From Bradyrhizobium macuxiense (GTDB lineage: Bacteria > Pseudomonadota > Alphaproteobacteria > Rhizobiales > Xanthobacteraceae), in the NCBI RefSeq assembly GCF_007993935.1, contig NZ_VITY01000012.1:1-64000 (forward strand): DNA of 64,000 nt. Direction: 5' to 3'. Below the pieces are notes generated by a model, which made no database searches, was not told the origin of the DNA, and worked only from the letters and a program-made list of their open reading frames with translations. Within the stretch, counting starts at the first letter, position 1. Each line of letters starts with the position of its first letter. A program made the translations under genes and the position numbers. Positions 1-8,417 of this stretch are shown piece by piece.

Positions 1-11
1 TCCGCCTCCAC

Positions 12-2051
12 CTATGCACGATCATCTCTATGAACAGCCGATCGACGATCGGGCGAGGCTCTGCGTTCTAATCCTTGACAGCGGACATCAGAGCGTTCGT
101 CCGCGGCCGTCGTGAGCGGACTGCCGGCCGGTTCGACATGATCGGGCAACGGATCATACCCGTGCCGCAGCATCAGCTCCGAATAGATCTCGACGCGGCG
201 CGTCGGCGTCGCAAAGCCCGCCGCGGTGCCGTCCTCGCGGGTGACGGCGTATTTCTCGTCGCGGAAGGCCTGCGGGAAGCGCCGTCCTTCGGGATGTTTA
301 CGCAGATCCTCGACACCGACGCCGAGCGGCGCCAGCTGATAATTCCAGCCGGCCTCGATGTCGCCACCGAAGAACAGGTCACCCATGCCGAGCTTGAGCG
401 CGAGCGCGGCGGCGATCTCGTAATCGGCCTTCACCGCGCCGATCGGCTCGACCATGCGCGGGCGAAACTGCACGGTCTCGACGGCTTGCTGCGTGATCTC
501 GAACCCGATCTTGAGCGCGTCGCGCTCCCATGGCGTGCTCGCAGGCAGAACGAAATCGGCGCTCTCCGCGGTCGGGTTCATGAACATGTCGATATGAACC
601 TGGAATTCCAGTGCGTTCAGCGCGGCCTTGTTGCGCTCGGAGTGGCCCTGCGAGACGACGAAGTTGGTACCGAAGGCGACCAGTGCGCGTACTTTGTAAG
701 GCTCGCCCTCCAACACGGCACGGCTGAAATCGCGCGCCGTGATCCAACCCTTCGCCGGCGGGCCGAGCGGCAATTCGGCAAGGCCCAGCGCTTTCGCCTG
801 CTGCTCCGGCGGCAGGATGTTGTAGTCATTGAGCGGACGTGTCGGCGGCGGCACCGGCCAGCGATTGCCGCCGGGCCGATCGCAGGCGCCGGTCAGCGCG
901 TAGAGCGACGCGATCGCGCGCTCAATCGAAGTTGCATTGGTGTGCTGCCCGACGCCGGTCCAGGAATGATAGGCAAGCCGAGGCCGCGTCGCGAGCAGCG
1001 CATAGAACGCCTCGATATCAGCGACATCAAGCCAGGTCAGCGCCGCCACCCGATCCGGTGTGTAAGGCGCAGCGCGCTCGGCGAGCAATTCGAACGCGGT
1101 TGCCGCCGAGATCATCCGGCCATCGCAGGCGCGGATCGACAGCGCGCCACGAAGCTGGCCGCCGCGCTCCGGCGCATAGCGCGTGTCGCAAGGCACCGGC
1201 GAGCCCGATGCATCGAGGCGAACGAAAGCATCCGGCGCGCCATCCGGCCACAGCGCATCGGCGCGCAGGAAGCGTCCGGTGGCGCGATCGACCAGCAGCG
1301 ATCCATTGGTCCACGCGTCGACGAAATCCGCATCGAAGCTGCCGGTCGCGATGAGATGGCGGATCGCGCCCATCGCGAGCGCGCCATCGGCGCCCGGACG
1401 GATGCGCAGCCAGAGATCGGCCTGCTGACCCGAACCGTTCGGCTTGGGATCGACAACAACGACCTTGGCGCCGCGCCGCCGCGCGTCGGCGATCCGCGTC
1501 GCTTGGGCGAGCCAGGTGCGCGCGGGGTTGTGGCCCCACAGGATGATCGCATCGGCATTGTCGTAATCGGGAAAGCCGATGCCGCGGCCGAAGGTCAGCG
1601 CGTGCGCAAAGTCCTTGTGCCAGCCGCAGATCTCGACTGCGTAGATCAAATTGGGGCTGCCAAAGCCGCGGATGAAGCGCTCGACCCATTCAAAGCTATC
1701 GACCATCGGCGTGCCGCTCGGCGTGGTGACACCGAACGCCACGGCCTCGGCGCCGCTCTCGGCGCGGATCGTGCGGAGCCGGTCGGCGATCTCGGTCAGC
1801 GCCTCGTCCCAGGACACCTCGACCCAGCCCGGATCGGCGGCGTCGCGCGGACGGGTTCGCTTGAGCGGGACGGTCAGACGGCGCGGGCTGGCGACGATTT
1901 CGGGGGCCGCCCGGCCCTTGGCGCACAGCGCGCCGCCGGTTGGATGGTTATTTAATACCTCTACGCCGACAAGGCGTCCGTCCTCGACGACGGTGACAGC
2001 ACCGCAACGCGAGCGACAAAGCGTGCAATAGCCGGGTAGCCGCTGTTTCAC
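12..2051 (-). CDS. Molybdopterin-dependent oxidoreductase (DMSO reductase family), C-terminally short
   Basis: A 679-residue protein of the Mo-bisMGD family. The N-terminus carries the 4Fe-4S pattern CTLCRSRC followed by CAKG near residue 45, then the long molybdopterin core (WGHNPARTWL, HSWTGVGQHTNA, FGTNFVVSQGHS, HIDMFMNPTAESADFVLPAS). The core runs to about residue 640 (RRVEIYSELMLRHGYDPLPD). There the C-terminal dinucleotide-binding domain should begin with a stretch like FPLVLTSAK, but the sequence turns into an Arg-rich tail and stops. A second frame near positions 75-100 reads ALMSAVK, which resembles the missing start of that domain, so a frameshift or deletion is likely. The substrate is unknown. 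It is divergent from the GntR regulator. The family assignment is firm; whether the protein works is doubtful. Confidence 0.85.
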   Translation of the reverse strand: MKQRLPGYCTLCRSRCGAVTVVEDGRLVGVEVLNNHPTGGALCAKGRAAPEIVASPRRLTVPLKRTRPRDAADPGWVEVSWDEALTEIADRLRTIRAESGAEAVAFGVTTPSGTPMVDSFEWVERFIRGFGSPNLIYAVEICGWHKDFAHALTFGRGIGFPDYDNADAIILWGHNPARTWLAQATRIADARRRGAKVVVVDPKPNGSGQQADLWLRIRPGADGALAMGAIRHLIATGSFDADFVDAWTNGSLLVDRATGRFLRADALWPDGAPDAFVRLDASGSPVPCDTRYAPERGGQLRGALSIRACDGRMISAATAFELLAERAAPYTPDRVAALTWLDVADIEAFYALLATRPRLAYHSWTGVGQHTNATSIERAIASLYALTGACDRPGGNRWPVPPPTRPLNDYNILPPEQQAKALGLAELPLGPPAKGWITARDFSRAVLEGEPYKVRALVAFGTNFVVSQGHSERNKAALNALEFQVHIDMFMNPTAESADFVLPASTPWERDALKIGFEITQQAVETVQFRPRMVEPIGAVKADYEIAAALALKLGMGDLFFGGDIEAGWNYQLAPLGVGVEDLRKHPEGRRFPQAFRDEKYAVTREDGTAAGFATPTRRVEIYSELMLRHGYDPLPDHVEPAGSPLTTAADERSDVRCQGLERRASPDRRSAVHRDDRA

Positions 2052-2091
2052 CGCCGTCTCACCGTCAAGTTAGCCCATGTGACGCATTTTG

Positions 2092-2103
2092 GTAATGCGT
2101 TAC
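2092..2103. promoter_or_regulatory. Inverted repeat GTAA-N4-TTAC between divergent genes
   Basis: The sequence gtaatgcgttac lies in the 141-bp gap between the oxidoreductase start (2051) and the GntR start (2193), in a locally A+T-rich stretch. A short dyad in a divergent intergenic region beside a GntR gene is a plausible operator. The arms are only 4 bp, so this is a suggestion. Confidence 0.3.
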
Positions 2104-2192
2104 ACATTTACGTCATACGCTACCGGTCTCGTCAAGCTAAGTAATAATCAGGGACGAATCGGAGTTCCGGCGAGAGGCGGCTGCGACCACCC

Positions 2193-2870
2193 ATGGACCA
2201 GAATTTGCGCGAACAGGTGCTGCAGCGGGTGCGCGCCGAGATCATTTCGGGGCAAAGCCTGCCCGGCACGATGTATTCGGTGCCGAGCCTCGCCGCGAGC
2301 CTCGGCGTCTCGTCGACGCCGGTACGCGAGGCGCTGCTCGAGCTCAGCCGCGGCGGACTGGTCGAGCCGATGCGCAACCGCGGTTTCAAGGTCGTCGAGC
2401 CGACGCTGACCGAGCTGCGCAATCTGTTCGACATGCGCGAGGTGCTGGAGCTGCACGCCGCCGTGCTGGTCGCCGCCAATCCGCCAAAGGATCTACCGGC
2501 CGTACGCGGCTGGGCCGATGAGATCGCGAGGGCTGTCGAGACCGACGACGTCCAGCTCTATCTGGAAGCCGACCGCGCCTATCATCGCGAGTTCATCGCC
2601 GCCGCCGGCAACGAGCTCTTGACCGAGATGGTGATGGGCTTGCGCGACAAGATGAGGCTCTATGGCATCAGCTCCCGCGCGGGTCACGAGCGGCAGCAGG
2701 CTTCGGTGCCCGAGCACTACCGGCTGATCGAACTCGCGCTCGCCGGCGAGACCGAAGCGCTGCCGACGCTGCTACGCAGCCACATCCGCTCCTGGGAGCC
2801 GATCTTCGTCGATGCGTTGATGCGCTCGAAGGAGCACGCGCGCGAGCCGCTGCGGCAGGCGCGTGGCTGA
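2193..2870 (+). CDS. GntR family transcriptional regulator (FadR/FCD type)
   Basis: A 225-residue protein with an N-terminal winged helix (LREQVLQRVRAEIISGQSLPG, then SVPSLAASLGVSSTPVREAL near residues 28-48) and an all-helical FCD effector domain (LRNLFDMREVLELHAAVL, with metal/ligand residues in ADRAYHREFIAAAGNELL and HYRLIELALAGE). These regulators sense small organic acids or acyl-CoAs. It is divergent from the oxidoreductase and convergent with the acyl-CoA dehydrogenase 41 bp downstream, so either neighbour could be its target. The length is normal for the family. Confidence 0.9.
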   Translation: MDQNLREQVLQRVRAEIISGQSLPGTMYSVPSLAASLGVSSTPVREALLELSRGGLVEPMRNRGFKVVEPTLTELRNLFDMREVLELHAAVLVAANPPKDLPAVRGWADEIARAVETDDVQLYLEADRAYHREFIAAAGNELLTEMVMGLRDKMRLYGISSRAGHERQQASVPEHYRLIELALAGETEALPTLLRSHIRSWEPIFVDALMRSKEHAREPLRQARG

Positions 2871-2911
2871 CGCGCGACCGGAGCTAAATCGTCTGCGGCC
2901 GCGGTAACCGG

Positions 2912-4075
2912 CTAGTCCAGAATGCTTTTATATTGCTCCGAGAAGACGTCGCGGCCGATGATGAGCCGCATCACTTCCGAGCTTCCCGCCAGGATCCGGT
3001 TGACGCGCGCGTCGGTGAACATCCGGCTGATCGGATACTCATCCATATAGCCTGCACCGCCGTGCAGCTGCACGCCGAGGTCAAGCATCTTCCACTCGAC
3101 TTCCGACGACATCATCTTGGCCTTGGCGCCCATGTTGCTGGTCAAGCGTCCCGCGTTGTGCTCGGCGACGCAGTGATCGACATAGACTTGCACGAGATCG
3201 ATTTCGGCATCCATCTCCGCCATGCGGAACTGGGTGTTCTGCTGCTCGGCGAGCGGCCTGCCGAACAGCTTGCGATCCATCACGTAAGCGCGCGTGATGT
3301 CGAACGCCTTGCGTCCGTTGGCGATCGATCCGACTGCGGAGATCAGCCGCTCTTCGGCAAGACCTTCCATGAGGTAGTAGAAGCCCCTGCCCGGTTCTCC
3401 CAGCACGTTGGCCTTGGGCACTTTCACATTCTGGAAGAACAGCTCGGCGGTGTCCTGCGCCGGCATGCCCATCTTCTTGAGATTGCGGCCGCGCTCAAAA
3501 CCTTCCATGCCGCGCTCGACGATCAAGAGCACCATGGCGTGCTTCTTCTCGGCGCCTGCGAGCTTGGCGGCCACGATCACCACATCCGAATTGATGCCGT
3601 TGGAGATGTAGGTCTTCGAGCCGTTGAGCTGGAAATGATCGCCCTTGTCTTCCGCGGTGGTCCGCATGCCGGCGAGGTCAGAGCCCGCGCCGGGCTCGGT
3701 CATCGCGATCGCCAGGATGGTCTCGCCGCTGACGCATTTGGGCAGGAAGCGGTCACGCTGCTCCTCGGTGCCGAAGCGCTTGAAGTAAGAGCCGACCAGC
3801 CGGCTGTGCAGCGTGTTGAACCAGCCCTTGCAGCCGGAGCGCGCGGTCTCCTCGATGATGATCTGCTCATAGCGGAAATCCTCATCGCCCATTCCGCCGT
3901 ATTTTTCCTCCGGCCAGATCATCAGGAAGCCGAGATCGCCGGCCTTCTTGAACGCGCTGCGGTCGACGATGCCGGCCTCCCGCCACTCCTCCATATGAGG
4001 CGCGATCTCGCTGGCAAGGAACTTGCGATAGGAGTCGCGGAAGATGACCTGGTCTTCGGTAAAGCTGCGCATCAT
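2912..4075 (-). CDS. Acyl-CoA dehydrogenase
   Basis: A 387-residue FAD enzyme that introduces the alpha-beta double bond into an acyl-CoA. Visible family marks are the FAD/substrate segment IAMTEPGAGSDLAGMRT, the TYISNGINSDV stretch, and the C-terminal YPISRMFTDARVNRILAG followed by SSEVMRLIIGRD, which holds the position of the catalytic Glu. It is the last gene of the beta-oxidation set. A 124-bp gap with a strong hairpin (4141-4179) separates it from the hydratase, so it may have its own promoter. The two leading Met codons leave the exact start open by one residue. Confidence 0.93.
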   Translation of the reverse strand: MMRSFTEDQVIFRDSYRKFLASEIAPHMEEWREAGIVDRSAFKKAGDLGFLMIWPEEKYGGMGDEDFRYEQIIIEETARSGCKGWFNTLHSRLVGSYFKRFGTEEQRDRFLPKCVSGETILAIAMTEPGAGSDLAGMRTTAEDKGDHFQLNGSKTYISNGINSDVVIVAAKLAGAEKKHAMVLLIVERGMEGFERGRNLKKMGMPAQDTAELFFQNVKVPKANVLGEPGRGFYYLMEGLAEERLISAVGSIANGRKAFDITRAYVMDRKLFGRPLAEQQNTQFRMAEMDAEIDLVQVYVDHCVAEHNAGRLTSNMGAKAKMMSSEVEWKMLDLGVQLHGGAGYMDEYPISRMFTDARVNRILAGSSEVMRLIIGRDVFSEQYKSILD

Positions 4076-4140
4076 TCACCTAATAGCGCTCTCAAGCGGC
4101 GCGGAAACTGGCCGGCGTGCGTCGGCTCGCACAGAACATT

Positions 4141-4179
4141 CGGAGCGCCGGTTCTGCTTCAATCAAAACCGGCGCTCCG
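4141..4179 (-). terminator. Hairpin between hydratase and acyl-CoA dehydrogenase genes
   Basis: Perfect 13-bp arms (CGGAGCGCCGGTT at 4141-4153 and its complement at 4167-4179) enclose a 13-nt loop, 20 bp after the hydratase stop. There is no clear U tract on the minus strand, so it may only attenuate transcription or protect an mRNA end. Confidence 0.5.
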
Positions 4180-4199
4180 TCGTCAAAGCAGTCGATGCC

Positions 4200-4967
4200 T
4201 TACTTGCCCTTCCAGTTCGGCGCGCGTTTTTCCGCGAAGGCAGCCGCGCCCTCACGGGCGTCCTCGGAGACGAAGATAGGAGCGACGATCTCCTGCTGCT
4301 TCTTCCACATCTGGTCTTCCGGCCAGAGCCTGGATTCGACGATCACCTGCTTGGATGCCTTGACGGCGAGCGGTCCGTTGGCGCCGATCGCGGCCGCAAG
4401 CTCGAGCGCGGCGTCGAGCGCCGGGCCGTCGGTCACGCGGTTGATGATGCCGAGTTGATAGGCGCGCTCTGCGCCGAAGAACTCTCCCGTCAATGCGAAC
4501 TCCATCGCCACACGGATCGGCATCTGGCGCGGCATGCGGATCAATCCGCCGGCCGCAGCGGCCAGCCCGCGCTTGACCTCGGGGATGCCGAACTTGGCGT
4601 TGCGGTTGGCGACGATCATGTCGCACGACAGCGCGATCTCCATCCCGCCGGCGAGCGCGTAGCCGTCAACTGCCGCAATCAGCGGCTTCTTCGGCGGCGC
4701 CTCGGTGAGGCCGGCGAAGCCGCGGCCAGGGATCGACGGCCGCTCGCCCTTCAGGAACCCCTTGAGGTCCATGCCGGAGCAGAACGTACCGCCGGCGCCG
4801 GTGATGATGCCGACGCTGAGCGCATCGTCGGCGTCGAGCCGGTCGATCGCCGCGGCCACGCCCTTGGAGAGGGCGAGGTTGGCGGCGTTCTTGGCCTCCG
4901 GCCGATTTAAGGTGATGATGAGGATCGGTCCGCGGACTTCAGTGAGGACCGGCGTTTCTTCGGACAT
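4200..4967 (-). CDS. Enoyl-CoA hydratase/isomerase (crotonase family)
   Basis: A 255-residue enzyme, using the ATG at 4967 because AGGAGAAAGCG precedes it; the longer frame to 5042 adds an unlikely 25-residue leader that runs into the SDR gene. Oxyanion-hole segments are seen in GGTFCSGMDLKGF and AAVDGYALAGGMEIALSCD. The Glu of GGMEIAL and the Glu of FGIPEVKRG match the two catalytic acids of enoyl-CoA hydratases. It would hydrate the enoyl-CoA made by the neighbouring dehydrogenase. It lies 28 bp after the SDR gene, so the two are probably co-transcribed. Confidence 0.92.
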   Translation of the reverse strand: MSEETPVLTEVRGPILIITLNRPEAKNAANLALSKGVAAAIDRLDADDALSVGIITGAGGTFCSGMDLKGFLKGERPSIPGRGFAGLTEAPPKKPLIAAVDGYALAGGMEIALSCDMIVANRNAKFGIPEVKRGLAAAAGGLIRMPRQMPIRVAMEFALTGEFFGAERAYQLGIINRVTDGPALDAALELAAAIGANGPLAVKASKQVIVESRLWPEDQMWKKQQEIVAPIFVSEDAREGAAAFAEKRAPNWKGK

Positions 4968-4995
4968 CGCTTTCTCCTGTAGCCGTGGCAAATGC

Positions 4996-5778
4996 CTAGC
5001 GCGGAGCCATACGGATGGCGCCGTCGAGACGGACGTCTTCACCGTTGAAGTAGCCGTTGGTGATCATCGTCAGCGCGAGCTGCGCATATTCCTCCGGCAT
5101 GCCGAGACGCTTCGGGAACGGCACCGACGCGCTGAGCGCGGCCTTGACGTTCTCTGGCGCACCCTGCAGCAGCGGCGTGTTGAAGATGCCCGGCAGGATG
5201 GTGTTGACGCGGATGCCCTCGGCCATCAGGTCGCGCGCGATCGGCAGGGTCATGCCGACGACGCCGGCCTTGGAGGCCGAATAAGCCGCCTGCCCCATCT
5301 GGCCGTCCTCGGCCGCGACCGACGCCGTGTTGACGACCGCGCCGCGCTCGCCATGCTCCAGCGGCGACAGCGACAGCATGCCCTGCGCCGACTTGGCGAT
5401 GCAGCGGAAGGTGCCGACGAGGTTGATCTGGATGATGCGGTTGAAGGCATCGATCGGGAAGTGCGTGGGTTCGCCGGTCTTCTTGTCGCGGCCGGCGGTC
5501 TTCACTGCGTTGCCGGTGCCTGCGCAGTTCACCAGGATGCGCTCCTGGCCGTGCGCCGCGCGGGCCTTGGCAAAGCCCGCGTCGACCTGCTCGTCGGAGG
5601 TGACATCGACCTTGCAGAACACGCCGCCGATTTCCTTGGCGATGGCTTCGCCCTTCTCTTCGTTGAAGTCGAAGATCGCGACCTTCACGCCTTGCGCAGC
5701 GAGCGCCCGCGAGGTGGCTGCGCCGAGGCCGGACGCGCCGCCGGTGACGACCGCGGCGACCGATGAATCGAGTTTCAT
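4996..5778 (-). CDS. SDR-type 3-hydroxyacyl-CoA dehydrogenase (HSD10-like)
   Basis: A 260-residue short-chain dehydrogenase with the cofactor motif TGGASGLG (residues 12-19), NCAG, Ser in NTASVAAEDG and the catalytic YSASK. The long insert and the ending PFPKRLGMPEEYAQLA resemble type-10 hydroxysteroid/3-hydroxyacyl-CoA dehydrogenases. Between a hydratase and a thiolase it most likely does the NAD-dependent third step of beta-oxidation in place of a FadB-type enzyme. It sits 18 bp downstream of the thiolase gene. The enzyme class is firm; the substrate is inferred from context. Confidence 0.92.
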   Translation of the reverse strand: MKLDSSVAAVVTGGASGLGAATSRALAAQGVKVAIFDFNEEKGEAIAKEIGGVFCKVDVTSDEQVDAGFAKARAAHGQERILVNCAGTGNAVKTAGRDKKTGEPTHFPIDAFNRIIQINLVGTFRCIAKSAQGMLSLSPLEHGERGAVVNTASVAAEDGQMGQAAYSASKAGVVGMTLPIARDLMAEGIRVNTILPGIFNTPLLQGAPENVKAALSASVPFPKRLGMPEEYAQLALTMITNGYFNGEDVRLDGAIRMAPR

Positions 5779-5796
5779 TGCGTTATCCTTTCGCGA

Positions 5797-7047
5797 TCAG
5801 AGGCGTTCGATGATGATGGCCGGCGCCATGCCGCCGGCGGCGCACATGGTGACCAGACCATAACGACCGCCGCTGCGCTCGAGCTCGTCGAGCGCGGTGC
5901 CGATCAGGATCGATCCGGTCGCGCCGATCGGGTGACCGAGCGCAATCGAGCCGCCATTGATATTGACCTTCTCGCGATCGAGCTCGAGGTCGCGGATGAA
6001 CTTCTCGGCGACGACGGCGAACGCCTCGTTGATCTCCCAGACGTCGATGTCGTTCTTGGTCAGGCCGGCCTTAGCGAGAACCTTCTTGGCCGCCGGAACC
6101 GGCGCGTTGAGCATCAGCGTCGGATCGTCACCCTGATTGGCATAGGCGACGATGCGGCCGCGCGGCTTGAGGCCGTGCTTCTCGGCATATTCCTTCGACG
6201 TGATCAGGACAGCGGCGGCGCCGTCCACCACGCCCGAGCTGTTGCCGGCATGATGCACGCCCTTCCACTCGAGGCCCGGGTAACGGCGCTGGATCTGCTT
6301 CTTGAAGGTCACGCCGTTGCCGAGATCGAAATCGGCAAGCTGCTCGAAGCTCGGCTTCAGCGAAGCGAGGCCTTCGGCGGTGGTCTCGGGGCGCGGGAAT
6401 TCTTCACGACCGAGCGCAACGCTGCCGTCGTCGTTGAGAACGGGGATCACCGACTTGGCGAAGCGGCCTTCATCGATCGCCCGCTTGGCACGCTGCTGGC
6501 TCGTCAGCGCCAGCGCATCGCAGGCCTCGCGGCTGATTCCCTCGCGCGTCGCGATGGCGTCGCCGCACACGCCCTGGTGCGACTGCGGGTGAATCTCGTC
6601 AAGCGCCGGATTGCCCGAACCCATCATCCGCGCCGGCTGGCCCGCCTTGGAGCGCTCGGCTGCGAGGGTCTGCTGGTAGCTCATCATCTCGGTGCCACCA
6701 GCGATGACGCAGTCTTCCATCCCCGACATGACGGAGGCTGCCGCGAGGTTCACCGAGGTGATGCCGCCGCCGCAGAAGCGATCCAGTGTCGTGCCACTGG
6801 CGTTGATGTCGTAGCCGGCCGCGAGCGCCGACATGCGTCCGAGATCGCCGCCCTGCTTGCCTTCCTGGGTCGAGGTCGACCAGATGATGTCGTCGACGGT
6901 CGACGTATCGAGCTTGTTGCGCGCCTTGAGCGCGGCGAGCACGGTTGCCGCCAGATGCTGCGGATGCAGGTGCGACAGCGCGCCCTTGCCCGGCTTGCCG
7001 ATGCCGCGCGGCGTGCGCACCGCGTCGATGATGTATGCTTCAGACAT
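5797..7047 (-). CDS. Acetyl-CoA acyltransferase (thiolase)
   Basis: A 416-residue thiolase. The acyl-accepting Cys is C92 in LDRFCGGGITSV, the His is in GGSIALGHPIGATG, and the second catalytic Cys is in VTMCAAGGMAPA near the C-terminus. It performs thiolytic cleavage in the last step of the cycle and is the first gene of the operon thiolase-SDR-hydratase. The 99 bp upstream separate it from the shortened IclR gene on the same strand, so the two could also be co-transcribed. Confidence 0.94.
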   Translation of the reverse strand: MSEAYIIDAVRTPRGIGKPGKGALSHLHPQHLAATVLAALKARNKLDTSTVDDIIWSTSTQEGKQGGDLGRMSALAAGYDINASGTTLDRFCGGGITSVNLAAASVMSGMEDCVIAGGTEMMSYQQTLAAERSKAGQPARMMGSGNPALDEIHPQSHQGVCGDAIATREGISREACDALALTSQQRAKRAIDEGRFAKSVIPVLNDDGSVALGREEFPRPETTAEGLASLKPSFEQLADFDLGNGVTFKKQIQRRYPGLEWKGVHHAGNSSGVVDGAAAVLITSKEYAEKHGLKPRGRIVAYANQGDDPTLMLNAPVPAAKKVLAKAGLTKNDIDVWEINEAFAVVAEKFIRDLELDREKVNINGGSIALGHPIGATGSILIGTALDELERSGGRYGLVTMCAAGGMAPAIIIERL

Positions 7048-7146
7048 GCGTTTCCCTCTGCTTTGGATGTTTCTTGACTGTGGGCTCGCGCCGATTGGGC
7101 CGGAGCGTTTCCGCTGAGCCTTTTACTCCGGGAACCGGCCGAGGCG

Positions 7147-7569
7147 TCAGCGGTGTGGCGTCACCGCAAGCGGCGCGGCAACCGGATTGCGCTGATCTTC
7201 GAAGTAGCGCGAGTTGATCAGCATGGACGGTTGCGCCGTCTCGCGCTCCCGCTCGTCGGCGCAGGCGGGCTTGTCGCACCCCTCCGCAAACAACGGGACG
7301 CTCGGCGCGGCGGCGTGCGGACCGAGAGCATATTTCTGCTCTTGCGGCAGGTAGATCAACTGGCCGATCTGGGTGAGGGTCAATGTGAGACGGGAGACCG
7401 TCGAGCGCGGAAGGCCGCAGCGGTCGGCGATTTCCCGATTGCCTAGGCGTATGCTTCGGCCTTCGAAGCAACGCACGATGTCGAATGCGCGCGACACCAC
7501 CTGGATCACGCGCCGGTTGTCCGTGCCGGCGGTCTCTTGCGCCATCAGTACCTCAGATCGACGTCCCAT
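7147..7569 (-). CDS. Truncated IclR family regulator (DNA-binding half only)
   Basis: A 140-residue frame. Residues 18-90 are a good IclR winged helix (VIQVVSRAFDIVRCF, REIADRCGLPRSTVSRLTLT, IYLPQEQKYALGP). A full IclR protein has about 250 residues with a C-terminal effector domain; here the sequence after about residue 92 has no resemblance to it and ends in a short Arg/Glu-rich tail. Only 99 bp remain before the thiolase, so the lost domain is not in another frame nearby. It is either a pseudogene or a stand-alone DNA binder that no longer senses a ligand. The 26 residues before VIQVV and the normal HTH suggest the 5' end is intact. Confidence 0.7.
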   Translation of the reverse strand: MGRRSEVLMAQETAGTDNRRVIQVVSRAFDIVRCFEGRSIRLGNREIADRCGLPRSTVSRLTLTLTQIGQLIYLPQEQKYALGPHAAAPSVPLFAEGCDKPACADERERETAQPSMLINSRYFEDQRNPVAAPLAVTPHR

Positions 7570-8165
7570 CGTTTACGCCTCACTCCTCATTTGCGTTCGG
7601 GTGAACGGAGCCATTCTGGTTCGGGCAGGACGCGCCGATCCGCGACAGCGTTGTCGCGCGCGAAACACCGCGCGGCGCTCGCGCGAGCGGACCTGCATAA
7701 AGGATCTGACCGCAGGCGCCCGGTCTTCCAGCCCAGCGAAGCCGCGACCGCGGGGCGAGCAGCTTCGGATATCGATGGCCGGCCGGCATCAGGTGGATTC
7801 TTTCCCTAGGGTTTCAGACCTTAATTAATTGATTAATTAGTCAGGTGATTAAAGTGGGCGCTCCCCCGTGTCAACTGTCGTTGCCGCAGGGCGCCCCGCG
7901 CGGATCGCACCACGCTCAAACCGTTCGAGCCAGTTCGTCGGAAATGGTAGTCGCCGCCACGTCGTGACGACCTTCAAGCCGTGATCGAGCGTAACGCGCC
8001 GACGGCGTCACCGGTCAGCGCGGCAATCGCCGGACGAGGCGAGCCGATGCGATCGCAAATCAGGAAATGTCACGAGACGCGAACCGAGGCAGCCGGATTG
8101 TCCGAATAGACGGGGCTGCCGGCCGGAATGACCGCTACGAGGGCTAAACCTAAGCTTTGAAAGCT
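7570..8165. other. 596-bp intergenic region upstream of the IclR gene
   Basis: No convincing gene on either strand; the open frames here lack family features. The stretch holds the A+T-rich palindrome at 7822-7839 and, beside the tRNA 3' end, a small palindrome AAGCTTT-G-AAAGCTT (8152-8166). The part between 7860 and 8140 shows nothing I can name. Confidence 0.5.
7822..7839. promoter_or_regulatory. Perfect A+T-only palindrome, operator candidate
   Basis: TAATTAAT-TG-ATTAATTA has 8-bp perfect arms and a 2-bp spacer, in a 40-bp A+T-rich island of an otherwise GC-rich region. It lies about 250 bp upstream of the IclR start on the minus strand. Such a dyad fits a dimeric regulator site and may control the beta-oxidation cluster. 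Which protein binds is unknown. Confidence 0.45.
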
Positions 8166-8241
<76 letters not shown>

Positions 8242-8357
8242 GGAACTTGTCCGGAAGTGACCCTCGCAAGAGAGGCCGTCGTTTAGCAAAGCGATTCCGC
8301 GATGTCCAGCAAGCTGGGACAAGTTTTCCCGACTTTTGCCAATCTCGCCGACAGGCG

Positions 8358-8384
8358 AAAGGCCGCCGGATTCCGGCGGCCTTT
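8358..8384 (-). terminator. Hairpin terminator of the LTXXQ gene
   Basis: Arms AAAGGCCGCCGG and CCGGCGGCCTTT (12 bp, perfect) flank a 3-nt loop, 34 bp after the stop of the 8418-8999 gene. The A/T ends of the stem give a short U run on either strand. Confidence 0.6.
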
Positions 8385-8417
8385 CAGCGGCTTGGCGAGG
8401 ACGCTCGCAGCGAGCGC

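Noticed and set aside
75-1955. Long open frame (626 codons) on the plus strand
   Set aside because: It is antisense to the molybdopterin oxidoreductase, is rich in Arg, Asp and His, and has no family features; high GC content opens such frames.
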